Assembly: GCF_900157375.1 (NCBI RefSeq) | Contig: NZ_LT721901.1 | Location: 5,289,685-5,353,684, forward strand | Reading direction: 5' to 3' | DNA: 64,000 nt | DNA from: Mycobacterium rhizamassiliense | Lineage (GTDB): Bacteria > Actinomycetota > Actinomycetes > Mycobacteriales > Mycobacteriaceae | In this document: in pieces, positions 1 to 9,400 of the stretch | Layout: each line of letters begins with the position of its first letter | Numbering within the stretch: position 1 is the first letter of the stretch | Program-made: the position numbers and the translations under genes | The notes under the pieces: generated by a model | Seen by the model: the letters and a program-made list of their open reading frames with translations, nothing else | The model's database searches: none | What the model was told of the DNA's origin: nothing

Positions 1-23
1 TTCATCACTCAAGGAATGAGTCT

Positions 24-2114
24 GTGACCACACTCGAAGACATCTCCACACTCACCCGGCCCCACCACCCCGACGACTGGACCGAGCTCGATTCGGCCGC
101 GGTCGACACCGTCCGGGTGCTTGCCGCCGACGCGGTCCAAAAGGTCGGCAACGGCCACCCCGGGACGGCGATGAGCCTGGCGCCGTTGGCCTACACGCTT
201 TTTCAGCGCACCATGGTCCACGATCCCAGCGACGTGCACTGGCTGGGTCGCGACCGGTTCATCCTCTCGGCCGGCCACAGCAGCCTGACGCTGTACCTGC
301 AGCTGTACCTCGGCGGGTTCGGCCTGGAGCTGTCCGACATCGAGTCGCTGCGCACCTGGGGATCCAAGACCCCGGGGCACCCGGAGTTCCGGCACACCAA
401 GGGCGTTGAGATCACCACCGGACCGCTGGGCCAGGGCCTGGCCTCCTCGGTCGGGATGGCGATGGCGTCGCGCTACGAGCGCGGCCTGTTCGACCCGGAC
501 GCCGCGCCCGGGGAGAGCCCGTTCGATCACCACATCTACGTGATCGCCTCCGACGGCGACATCGAAGAGGGCGTGACCTCGGAAGCGTCGTCGCTGGCGG
601 CCGTGCAGCAGCTGGGCAACCTCATCGTGTTCTACGACCACAACGAGATCTCGATCGAGGACGACACCGACATCGCGTTGTGTGAGGACACCGCCGCGCG
701 CTACCGCGCCTACGGCTGGCACGTCCAAGAGGTCGAGGGCGGCGAGAACGTCGTCGGCATCGAGGAGGCGATCGCGGCCGCCAAGGCCGTCACCGATCGG
801 CCGTCGTTCATCTCGCTGCGCACGATCATCGGCTTCCCCGCACCGAAGCTGATGAACACCGGCAAGGCGCACGGTGCGGCGCTGGGCGACGAAGAGGTCG
901 CGGCCGTCAAGAAGATCCTGGGCTTCGATCCCGACAAGAACTTCGAGGTGCGCGACGACGTCATTGCCCACACCCGCAAGCTGGTCGACCGCGGCAAGGA
1001 AGCCCACGAGAAGTGGCAGGCCGAGTTCGACGCCTGGGCGCAGCGCGAGCCCGAGCGCAAGGCGCTGCTGGACCGGCTGACCGCCGAGGAGCTGCCCGAC
1101 GGCTGGGACGCCGATATCCCCTACTGGGAACCGGGATCCAAGCCGCTGGCCACTCGGGCCGCGTCCGGCAAGGTGCTCTCCGCGGTGTCGACCAAGCTAC
1201 CCGAATTGTGGGGCGGCTCGGCCGACCTGGCCGGCAGCAACAACACCACCATGGATGGCGTCAAATCCTTTGGCCCACCGTCCATTTCAACCAAGGACTA
1301 CACGGCGGACTGGTACGGGCGCACCCTGCACTTCGGTGTTCGCGAGCACGCGATGGGATCCATCCTGTCCGGCATCGTGCTGCACGGGCCCACCCGCGCC
1401 TACGGCGGAACCTTCCTGCAGTTCTCCGATTACATGCGCGGAGCGGTGCGGCTGGCCTCGCTGATGGACATCGACACCATCTACGTGTGGACGCATGACT
1501 CGATCGGGCTGGGCGAAGACGGTCCCACCCACCAGCCCATCGAACACCTCGCCGCGCTGCGGGCCATCCCGAAGCTGTCGGTGGTGCGCCCCGCCGATGC
1601 CAACGAGACCGCCTACGCCTGGCGCACGGTGCTGGCCCGCGGCAACGGCAGCGGACCGGTCGGGTTGATCCTGACCCGCCAGGGCGTGCCGGTGCTCGAG
1701 GGCACCAACTTCGAAGGCGTGGCCCGGGGCGGGTATGTGCTGGGCGAGGAAGGCGAGGACGAACCCGACGTGGTTCTGATCGCCACCGGTTCCGAGGTTC
1801 AGCTCGCGGTGGATGCCGCAAAGCTGTTGGCGGACAAGGACATCATCGCGCGAGTGGTGTCGATGCCCTGCGTCGAATGGTTCGAGTCCCAACCATCGGA
1901 TTACCGCGACAGCGTGCTGCCGCCGTCGGTGTCGGCCCGGGTGGCCGTCGAGGCCGGCATCGCGCAGCCGTGGCACAAGCTGGTCGGCGACACCGGAAAG
2001 ATCGTGTCGATTGAGCACTACGGCGAATCCGCCGATGCCGAGACGTTGTTCCGCGAATTCGGCTTCACCGCGGAAGCCGTCGCCGCCGCCGCCGAACAAG
2101 TAGTCGATAACTGA
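24..2114 (+). CDS. tkt: Transketolase
   Basis: Thiamine-diphosphate enzyme moving two-carbon ketol units in the non-oxidative pentose phosphate pathway; cytosolic. The 696-residue product is full length for the family. Visible motifs: GHPG at 44-47, GPLGQG at 133-138, the ThDP/metal signature SDGDIEEG near 177-184 with DHN near 205-207, then a central pyrimidine-binding part containing FGVREHAMG and GLGEDGPTHQP. The GTG start at 24 is preceded by AAGGA at 11-15. It is the first visible gene of a five-gene operon with tal, zwf, opcA and pgl, matching Rv1449c-Rv1445c of M. tuberculosis. Its promoter lies outside the window. Confidence 0.97.
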   Translation: MTTLEDISTLTRPHHPDDWTELDSAAVDTVRVLAADAVQKVGNGHPGTAMSLAPLAYTLFQRTMVHDPSDVHWLGRDRFILSAGHSSLTLYLQLYLGGFGLELSDIESLRTWGSKTPGHPEFRHTKGVEITTGPLGQGLASSVGMAMASRYERGLFDPDAAPGESPFDHHIYVIASDGDIEEGVTSEASSLAAVQQLGNLIVFYDHNEISIEDDTDIALCEDTAARYRAYGWHVQEVEGGENVVGIEEAIAAAKAVTDRPSFISLRTIIGFPAPKLMNTGKAHGAALGDEEVAAVKKILGFDPDKNFEVRDDVIAHTRKLVDRGKEAHEKWQAEFDAWAQREPERKALLDRLTAEELPDGWDADIPYWEPGSKPLATRAASGKVLSAVSTKLPELWGGSADLAGSNNTTMDGVKSFGPPSISTKDYTADWYGRTLHFGVREHAMGSILSGIVLHGPTRAYGGTFLQFSDYMRGAVRLASLMDIDTIYVWTHDSIGLGEDGPTHQPIEHLAALRAIPKLSVVRPADANETAYAWRTVLARGNGSGPVGLILTRQGVPVLEGTNFEGVARGGYVLGEEGEDEPDVVLIATGSEVQLAVDAAKLLADKDIIARVVSMPCVEWFESQPSDYRDSVLPPSVSARVAVEAGIAQPWHKLVGDTGKIVSIEHYGESADAETLFREFGFTAEAVAAAAEQVVDN

Positions 2115-2129
2115 GAAAGGCTGATTTCG

Positions 2130-3248
2130 ATGACCCAGAACGCCAACCTTGCCGCGCTGTCCGCCGCCGGGGTATCCGTGTGGCTCGATGACCTGTCGCG
2201 TCAGCGGCTGCAGTCGGGCAACCTGCAAGAGCTGATCGACACCAAGAGCGTCGTCGGCGTGACCACCAACCCGTCAATCTTCCAGAAGGCGCTGGCCGAA
2301 GGCGACGCCTACGACGGCCAGATCGCCGAGCTCGCCGAGCGGGGCGCCGACGTCGACGCCACCATCCGCACCGTCACCACCGACGACGTGCGCAACGGGT
2401 GCGACGTGCTGGCGCCGGCGTGGGAGGCCTCCGACGGGGTCGACGGCCGGGTATCCATCGAGGTCGACCCGCGGATGGCCAAGGAGACCGAGAAGACGAT
2501 CGCGCAGGCCGTCGAGCTGTGGAAGATCGTCGACCGGCCGAACCTGTTCATCAAGATCCCGGCCACCGAGGCCGGCCTGCCGGCCATCACCGCCGTTCTG
2601 GCCGAAGGGATTTCGGTCAACGTCACCCTGATCTTCTCGGTCGAACGGCACCGCGCGGTGATGGACGCCTACCTGGCGGGCCTGGAGAAGGCACGCGAGG
2701 CGGGACACGATCTGTCCAAGATCCACTCCGTCGCATCGTTTTTCGTCTCCCGCGTGGACACCGAGATCGACAAGCGGCTGGAGAAGATCGGCTCGGAAGA
2801 GGCGCTTGCGCTGCGGGGCCAGGCCGGTGTCGCCAACGCGCGGCTGGCCTACGCCGCCTACCAGGAGGTCTTCGAGGGCGGCGAGCGCTACCAGAACCTC
2901 ACACGCGACGGGGCCCGCGTGCAGCGGCCACTGTGGGCGTCCACCGGTGTGAAGAACCCCGACTACTCCGACACCCTCTACGTCACCGAGCTGGTCGCCC
3001 CGCACACGGTGAACACGATGCCCGAGAAGACGATCGACGCGGTCGCCGACCACGGCGTCGTCACGGGTGACACGGTCACCGGCACGGCCGGCGCGGCGCA
3101 GGAGCTGTTCGACAAGCTTTCGGCCGTCGGTATCGACCTGACCGACGTCTTCCTGGTGCTGGAGAACGAGGGCGTGCAGAAGTTCGTGGAGTCCTGGACC
3201 GAGCTGCTCGACGAGACACAGAAGCAACTGGGTTCCACCGACAAATGA
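2130..3248 (+). CDS. tal: Transaldolase
   Basis: Transfers dihydroxyacetone units between sugar phosphates in the pentose phosphate pathway. The 372-residue product matches the long actinobacterial transaldolases (M. tuberculosis Tal is about 373). TNPSIF near the N terminus, the Schiff-base lysine context NLFIKIPAT and the following TLIFSVERH strand are visible. ATG at 2130 follows tkt by 15 bases, with GAGAAAGG as ribosome-binding site. The stop overlaps the zwf start in an ATGA at 3245-3248, so translation of the two is probably coupled. Confidence 0.97.
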   Translation: MTQNANLAALSAAGVSVWLDDLSRQRLQSGNLQELIDTKSVVGVTTNPSIFQKALAEGDAYDGQIAELAERGADVDATIRTVTTDDVRNGCDVLAPAWEASDGVDGRVSIEVDPRMAKETEKTIAQAVELWKIVDRPNLFIKIPATEAGLPAITAVLAEGISVNVTLIFSVERHRAVMDAYLAGLEKAREAGHDLSKIHSVASFFVSRVDTEIDKRLEKIGSEEALALRGQAGVANARLAYAAYQEVFEGGERYQNLTRDGARVQRPLWASTGVKNPDYSDTLYVTELVAPHTVNTMPEKTIDAVADHGVVTGDTVTGTAGAAQELFDKLSAVGIDLTDVFLVLENEGVQKFVESWTELLDETQKQLGSTDK

Positions 3249-4789
3249 GCCCGGGCGCTGAGGCCGGGCAGTGGACTAATCCACTGCGGGACAAGGACGA
3301 CAAGCGGCTGCCCCGGATCGCCGGGCCTTGCGCGCTGGTGCTTTTCGGCGTCACCGGCGACCTGGCGCACAAAAAGGTGGTGCCGGCCATCTACGACCTG
3401 GCTAACCGGGGCCTGCTGCCGCCCACCTTCTCTCTGGTGGGATTCGGCCGCCGCGACTGGGACCACGATGCGTTCGCACAGGTGATCCTCGACGACGTCA
3501 AGCAGTTTTGCCGCACGCCGTTCCGGCAGGCCATCTGGGAGCGGTTGGCCGAGGGATTGCGTTTCGTGCGAGGCGAATTCGACGACGACGCCGCGTTCGG
3601 CCGGCTGGCCGAGACGCTCGAGAAGCTGGACGCCGAGCGCAGCGTCGGCGGAAATCACGTCTTTTACCTGGCGATCCCGCCCAAGTCGTTCCCGGTGGTG
3701 TGCGAGCAGCTGCACAAATCGGGGCTCGCGCGTCCGCAAGAGGACAGGTGGAGCCGCGTCGTCATCGAGAAGCCGTTCGGCCACGACCTGAAGAGCGCGT
3801 GCGACCTCAACCACGTGGTCAACTCGGTGTTCCCGGAGGAGTCGGTGTTCCGCATCGACCACTATCTGGGCAAGGAAACGGTCCAGAACATCCTGGCGTT
3901 GCGCTTCGCCAACCAGCTGTGGGACCCGATCTGGAACGCGCACTACGTCGACCACGTGCAGATCACCATGGCCGAGGACATCGGATTAGGCGGGCGCGCA
4001 GGCTATTACGACGGCATCGGCGCCGCGCGTGACGTGATCCAGAACCACCTGATGCAGCTGTTGGCGCTGACCGCGATGGAAGAGCCGGTCAGCTTCAAAC
4101 CCGCCGCGCTTCAGGCCGAGAAGGTCAAGGTGCTCTCGGCCACCCAGCTGGCGCAGCCGCTGGACCAGACCACCAGCCGCGGCCAGTACGCGGCGGGCTG
4201 GCAGGGCGGCGAGAAGGTGGTCGGCCTGCTCGACGAGGAGGGGTTCTCCAAAGACTCCGGCACCGAGACGTTCGCCGCGATCACCCTCGAGGTGGACACC
4301 CGCCGCTGGGCTGGCGTGCCGTTCTACCTGCGGACCGGAAAGCGCTTGGGCCGCAGGGTTACCGAGATCGCGCTGGTCTTCAAGCGCGCGCCCCATCTGC
4401 CGTTCGACGCGACCATGACCGACGAGCTCGGCACCAACGCCCTGGTCATCCGGGTGCAGCCCGACGAAGGGATCACCCTGCGATTCGGATCCAAGGTGCC
4501 GGGCAGCACGATGGAAGTCCGCGACGTCAACATGGACTTCTCCTACGGGTCGGCGTTCGCCGAGGACTCCCCCGAGGCCTACGAGCGGTTGATCCTCGAC
4601 GTGCTGCTGGGCGAACCGTCCCTGTTCCCGGTGAACGCGGAGGTCGAATTGGCTTGGCAGATACTCGATCCCGTCCTCGACTATTGGGCGACGCACGGTA
4701 AGCCCGACCCCTACGAGTCGGGCACCTGGGGCCCCGCTTCAGCGTTCGAGATGCTGCATCGCACCGGCCGCGAATGGCGGCGGCCGTGA
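3245..4789 (+). CDS. zwf: Glucose-6-phosphate 1-dehydrogenase
   Basis: Oxidises glucose 6-phosphate to 6-phosphogluconolactone with NAD(P)+, the entry step of the oxidative pentose phosphate branch. The 514 residues carry the dinucleotide motif GVTGDLAHKK, EKPFGHD, and the active-site signature RIDHYLGKE whose His-Tyr-Leu-Gly-Lys core binds substrate. The context and length fit the zwf2-type gene (Rv1447c). It overlaps tal by four bases and its own TGA overlaps the GTG of opcA, placing it inside a tightly coupled operon. Confidence 0.97.
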   Translation: MSPGAEAGQWTNPLRDKDDKRLPRIAGPCALVLFGVTGDLAHKKVVPAIYDLANRGLLPPTFSLVGFGRRDWDHDAFAQVILDDVKQFCRTPFRQAIWERLAEGLRFVRGEFDDDAAFGRLAETLEKLDAERSVGGNHVFYLAIPPKSFPVVCEQLHKSGLARPQEDRWSRVVIEKPFGHDLKSACDLNHVVNSVFPEESVFRIDHYLGKETVQNILALRFANQLWDPIWNAHYVDHVQITMAEDIGLGGRAGYYDGIGAARDVIQNHLMQLLALTAMEEPVSFKPAALQAEKVKVLSATQLAQPLDQTTSRGQYAAGWQGGEKVVGLLDEEGFSKDSGTETFAAITLEVDTRRWAGVPFYLRTGKRLGRRVTEIALVFKRAPHLPFDATMTDELGTNALVIRVQPDEGITLRFGSKVPGSTMEVRDVNMDFSYGSAFAEDSPEAYERLILDVLLGEPSLFPVNAEVELAWQILDPVLDYWATHGKPDPYESGTWGPASAFEMLHRTGREWRRP

Positions 4790-5697
4790 TAGTTGACATG
4801 CTCGACGCCAGCACCACCGGGGTCAACAAGAAGCTCGACGGCCTGCGCGAAGAGGCCGGCGTCGTCACCCTGGGCCGGGTCGGGACGCTGATCATCAAGT
4901 CCACCAGCGACGCGCTGCTGGAGGAGTCGATCGAGGCGGCCAACGCCGCCACGCACGAACACCCGAGCCGCGTGCTCGTCGTGGCACCCGGCGACGCGGA
5001 TGCCAGCGAGTCTCGCCTGGACGCCCAGATCCGGGTCGGCGGCGACGCCGGCGGCGGCGAGGTCGTGGTGCTGCGGCTGACCGGGCCGCTGTCCGGCCAT
5101 GCCGAAAGCGTCGTCATCCCCTTCCTGCTTCCCGACATCCCGGTGGTGGTGTGGTGGCCCGACGTCGCCCCAGCCGTACCGGCGCAGGACCCGTTGGGCA
5201 AGCTGGCGATTCGGCGCATCACCGACGCGACGAACAGCTCTGACCCACTGTCGGCGATCAAGAGCCGGCTGCCCGGCTACACGCCCGGCGATACCGACCT
5301 GTCCTGGGCCCGGATCACCTACTGGCGGGCGCTGCTCACGACGGCGGTCGACCAGAAGCCCCACGAGGACATCCAGTCGGCGCTGGTTTCCGGTCTGCGC
5401 ACCGAGCCCGCGCTCGACATCTTGGCGGGCTGGTTGGCCAGCCGGATCGACGGGCCGGTACGCCGGGCGGTCGGCGATCTCAAGATCGAGCTGGAGCGCA
5501 AGTCCGAGACCATCACCCTGAGCCGCCCACAGGAGGGCACGACGGCCACGCTGAGCCGCAGCGGCCGGCCCGATGCGCTGGTTCCGCTGGCGCGCAGGGA
5601 AACTCGGGAATGCCTGGCCGAGGACATGCGACGGCTGGACCCGGACGAGGTCTATTACAGCGCACTGGGAGGTATCGACAAGGTGCAATACGTATGA
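4786..5697 (+). CDS. opcA: Glucose-6-phosphate dehydrogenase assembly protein OpcA
   Basis: OpcA proteins are needed for assembly or activity of G6PD; they have no known catalytic motif. GTG at 4786 is chosen because it makes a GTGA overlap with the zwf stop, gives a product starting MIVDMLD as in mycobacterial OpcA, and yields 303 residues, the length in M. tuberculosis. An in-frame ATG at 4774 would add four residues (MAAA) inside zwf and is less likely. The protein is acidic-basic mixed with a VVVWWP segment near residue 122. Its place directly after zwf supports the assembly role. Confidence 0.93.
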   Translation: MIVDMLDASTTGVNKKLDGLREEAGVVTLGRVGTLIIKSTSDALLEESIEAANAATHEHPSRVLVVAPGDADASESRLDAQIRVGGDAGGGEVVVLRLTGPLSGHAESVVIPFLLPDIPVVVWWPDVAPAVPAQDPLGKLAIRRITDATNSSDPLSAIKSRLPGYTPGDTDLSWARITYWRALLTTAVDQKPHEDIQSALVSGLRTEPALDILAGWLASRIDGPVRRAVGDLKIELERKSETITLSRPQEGTTATLSRSGRPDALVPLARRETRECLAEDMRRLDPDEVYYSALGGIDKVQYV

Positions 5698-6443
5698 GCA
5701 ATGAAGTGGAAGTTTTCCCGGACAGCGACGCCCTGGTCGAGGCCGCGGGCAGCCAGCTGGTCAAGACCATCAGCGCCGCGATATCGGCACGAGGTCGGGC
5801 GCTGATCGTGCTGACCGGCGGCGGCAACGGCATCGGTCTGCTGAAATACCTTGCCGGCCACGCCGGAGAGGTCGACTGGTCGAAGGTACATCTGTTCTGG
5901 GGCGACGAACGCTACGTCCCGGAAGACGACGACGAGCGCAACGAGAAGCAGGCCCGCGAGGCCCTGCTCGATCACATCGACATCCCGGCGGCCCAAGTGC
6001 ATCCGATGGCCGCCAGCGACGGTGAATTCGGCAGTGACCTAGCCGCCGCCGCGCTGGCTTACGAGCAGCTGCTGGCGGCGAACGCCGAGGCCGACGAGCA
6101 GGTCCCGAATTTCGACGTCCACCTGCTGGGCATGGGCCCCGAGGGCCATATCAATTCGTTGTTCCCGGACACCCCGGCCGTGCTCGAGACCACCCGCGCT
6201 GTCGTCGCGGTCAACGACTCCCCCAAGCCCCCGCCGCAACGAATCACGCTGACATTGCCCGCTATTCGACGCTCCCGCGAGGTCTGGCTGTTGGTCGCGG
6301 GCGCGGGTAAGGCCGACGCTGCTGCCGGCGCCCTCGGCGGCGCCCAGCCCGTCGACATCCCGGCGGCCGGGGCGATCGGGCTCGAGACCACGCGATGGTT
6401 ACTCGACGCCGAGGCCGCCAGCAAGCTGCCTGACGGACAGTAG
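5694..6443 (+). CDS. pgl: 6-phosphogluconolactonase
   Basis: Hydrolyses 6-phosphogluconolactone, the Zwf product, to 6-phosphogluconate (DevB/SOL family). The 249-residue frame begins at ATG 5694, which overlaps the opcA stop as ATGA; an upstream in-frame extension to 5610 lies inside opcA and is rejected. Diagnostic motifs are GDERYVP with the following acidic/arginine helix, and GMGPEGHINSLFP near 144-156. It closes the pentose phosphate operon; 23 bases separate its stop from the stop of the convergent PPE gene. Confidence 0.96.
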   Translation: MSNEVEVFPDSDALVEAAGSQLVKTISAAISARGRALIVLTGGGNGIGLLKYLAGHAGEVDWSKVHLFWGDERYVPEDDDERNEKQAREALLDHIDIPAAQVHPMAASDGEFGSDLAAAALAYEQLLAANAEADEQVPNFDVHLLGMGPEGHINSLFPDTPAVLETTRAVVAVNDSPKPPPQRITLTLPAIRRSREVWLLVAGAGKADAAAGALGGAQPVDIPAAGAIGLETTRWLLDAEAASKLPDGQ

Positions 6444-6466
6444 GTCTCGTCGTCGCGTCGCGCGAC

Positions 6467-9400
6467 TCAGGGCGCCACGAGGACGTGACCGGTGATGCCG
6501 CTAGCCCCGTAAGAGCCACCGGGGTAGACGGTGACGATTTCGCCGGGCTCGATGGTGAGGACGCCTCCCGCTTTGACGGGCACGCTGGCCCCGGCGTTGA
6601 CCGTGAGGGTGCTGCCGGTGTCGATGGTGAAGGTACCGCCGGAGTTGACCGTGACGGCGCCACCCGAGTTGACGGTGACGGCGCCGGAATCGGTGAAGGT
6701 GCCACCGGAGCCGACCACCACCGCGCTGCCGGACTTAATGGTGACCACACCACCGGAATCGATCGTCAACGTCCCCGAATCGGTCACCAGATAACCGTTA
6801 GTCAACACACCACCAGACGGGACAGTCACCGCCCCACCGGAATTGATCGTGACCGCACCACTCGAATTCACCGTCAGCGCACCCGAATCAGTCAACGTGC
6901 CACCCGAGCCCACCACCACCGCGCTCTTAGCACCAACCGTGACCACACCACCGGAATCCACCGTCAACGTACCCGAATCCGTCACCAGATTCGCATTCGT
7001 CAACACCCCGCCAGACCCCACCTCCAGCGTCCCACCCGAATTAATGGTCACGGCATAGGAATTGGTCAACGCACCCGAATCAGTCAACGTGCCACCAGAA
7101 CCCACCACCAGGGTGCTCTTGGATCCGACCGTGACAGCACCGCCGGAATCGATCGTCAACGTGCCCGAATCAGTCAGGGCATGAGCATCGGTCAACACCG
7201 CGCCGGACCCAACCTCCAGGGTGCCACCGGAATTGACGGTGACCGTGCCGGAGTTGGTCAGAGCATGAGCATCGGTGAAGATGCCCCCGGAATTCACCAC
7301 CAGGCTGCCACCAGAATTGACCGTGACCGTCCCCGAATCGGTAAGAGTACCCGAATCGACCAGCGTGCCACCGGAACCGACCGTCAACGTGCTACCGGAA
7401 TTGACCGTCATGCTCGCGCCCGACGGGATGGTCACCGTCCCCGAATCATTGATAGCACCCGAACCATTCAACGTGCCGTCAACCATCAACACGCCACCGG
7501 CCTTGACCGTGACGACACCGGAATTGAGAGTGACCGTACCGCCCGAATCGATCGTGACAGCGCCCGAATCAGTGACCAGATAACCATTGGTCAACACACC
7601 ACCGGAGCTAACCTCAACGGCCCCACCGGAATTGACCGTCACCGCACCACCCGAGTTGACCGTCAACGCACCCGAATCAGTCAACGTGCCACCGGAGCCG
7701 ACCACCACCGCGCTGCCGGACTTAATGGTGACCACACCACCGGAATCGATCGTCAACGTCCCCGAATCGGTCACCAGATAACCGTTAGTCAACACACCAC
7801 CAGACGGGACAGTCACGGCCCCACCGGAATTGATCGTGACCGCACCACTCGAATTCACCGTCAGCGCACCCGAATCAGTCAACGTGCCACCCGAGCCCAC
7901 CACCACCGCGCTCTTAGCACCAACCGTGACCACACCACCGGAATCCACCGTCAACGTACCCGAATCCGTCACCAGATTCGCATTCGTCAACACCCCGCCA
8001 GACCCCACCTCCAGCGTCCCACCCGAATTAATCGTCACCGCGCCCGAATTAGTCAGGGCGTGAGCATCCGTCAGGATGCCCCCGGAGTTAACTACCAGGC
8101 TGCCACCGGAATTGACCGTGACAGCACCCGAATCGGTGAGAGTCCCCGAGTCGGTCAAGGTGGCACCGGAGCCGACCACCAGGCTGCCACTGGAATTGAC
8201 GGTGACCGCACCACCGGAGTTCACGGTGACCGCACCCGAATCGCCCAAGGTGCCGGAGTCGGTCAGGACACCACCGGAGCCGACCACCAAGGTGCTCCCG
8301 GATTTCACGGTGACAGCACCGCCGGAATCGATGGTGACCACGCCCGAGTCGGCGAGGGTATGCGCATCGGTCAACACTCCGCCGGACCCAACCTCGAGGG
8401 TGCCACCGGCGTTGACGGTGACCGTACCGGAATCGGTGAGGGCGTGAGCATCCGTCAGAATGCCGCCGGCGTTAACCACCAGGCTGCCACCGGAATTGAC
8501 CGTCACCGTACCCGAATCGGTCAGCGTGCCGGAATCGGTCAAAACGCCACCCGCGCCGACCGTCACGGTGCCACTGGAATTGACGGTGGCCACGCCACCC
8601 GAGTTGACGGTGACGGTACCCGAATCGGCCAGGGCACCGGAGTCGGTCAGAGTGCCACCGGCGTTAACCACCAAGGTGCCACCCGAGTTGACCGTGGCGG
8701 CACCGCCCGAGTTGACGGTGACGGCGCCGGAATCGGTGAAGGTGCCACCGGCGTTAACCACCAACGAGCTCCCGGAGTTGACCGTGACAGCACCACCCGA
8801 GTGCACGGTGACGGTGCCCGAATCGGTCAGGACATGAGCATCAGTCAAAACCCCGCCGGCGTTAACCACCAAGGTGCCGCCGGAATTGACCGTGACCGCA
8901 CCCGAATTGGTGAGAGTAGCGGAGTCGGTCAAGGTGCCACCGGAGCTCACCACCACGGCGCTACCGGTTTTAACGGTGACGACACCGCCGGTGTCGATGG
9001 TGACAGTTCCCGAATCGGTGACCAGATTTGCATTGGTCAACACACCGCCGGAGCTAACCTCAAGGGCACCACCGGAATTGACCGTCACCGCACCCGAATT
9101 GGTCAGGGCGCCAGAGTCGGTGAAGGTGCCACCGGAACCGACCACCAGGCTGCCACCGGAATTGACGGTGACCGTACCCGAATCGGTGAAGGCACCGGAA
9201 TCGGTCAAGCCAGCACCGGAGCTGACCACCAGGGTGTTACCGGAATGCACGCTGAGCGCACCACCGGAGTTGACGGTGACCAGGCCCGAATCGGTGAAGG
9301 CACCGGAGTCGGTCAGCACACCACCGGAGTTAACCACAACGGAGCCACCGGAATTCACGGTGAAGGCGCCCGAATCGGTGATCGTCCCTGAATCACTCAG

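Noticed and set aside
6485..9391. Long plus-strand open frame (968 codons) opposite the PPE repeats
   Set aside because: It is the antisense of a repetitive gene; repeats without stops in one frame give long open complements. Composition (Asp/Arg/His/Gly) and lack of a ribosome-binding site argue against a gene.
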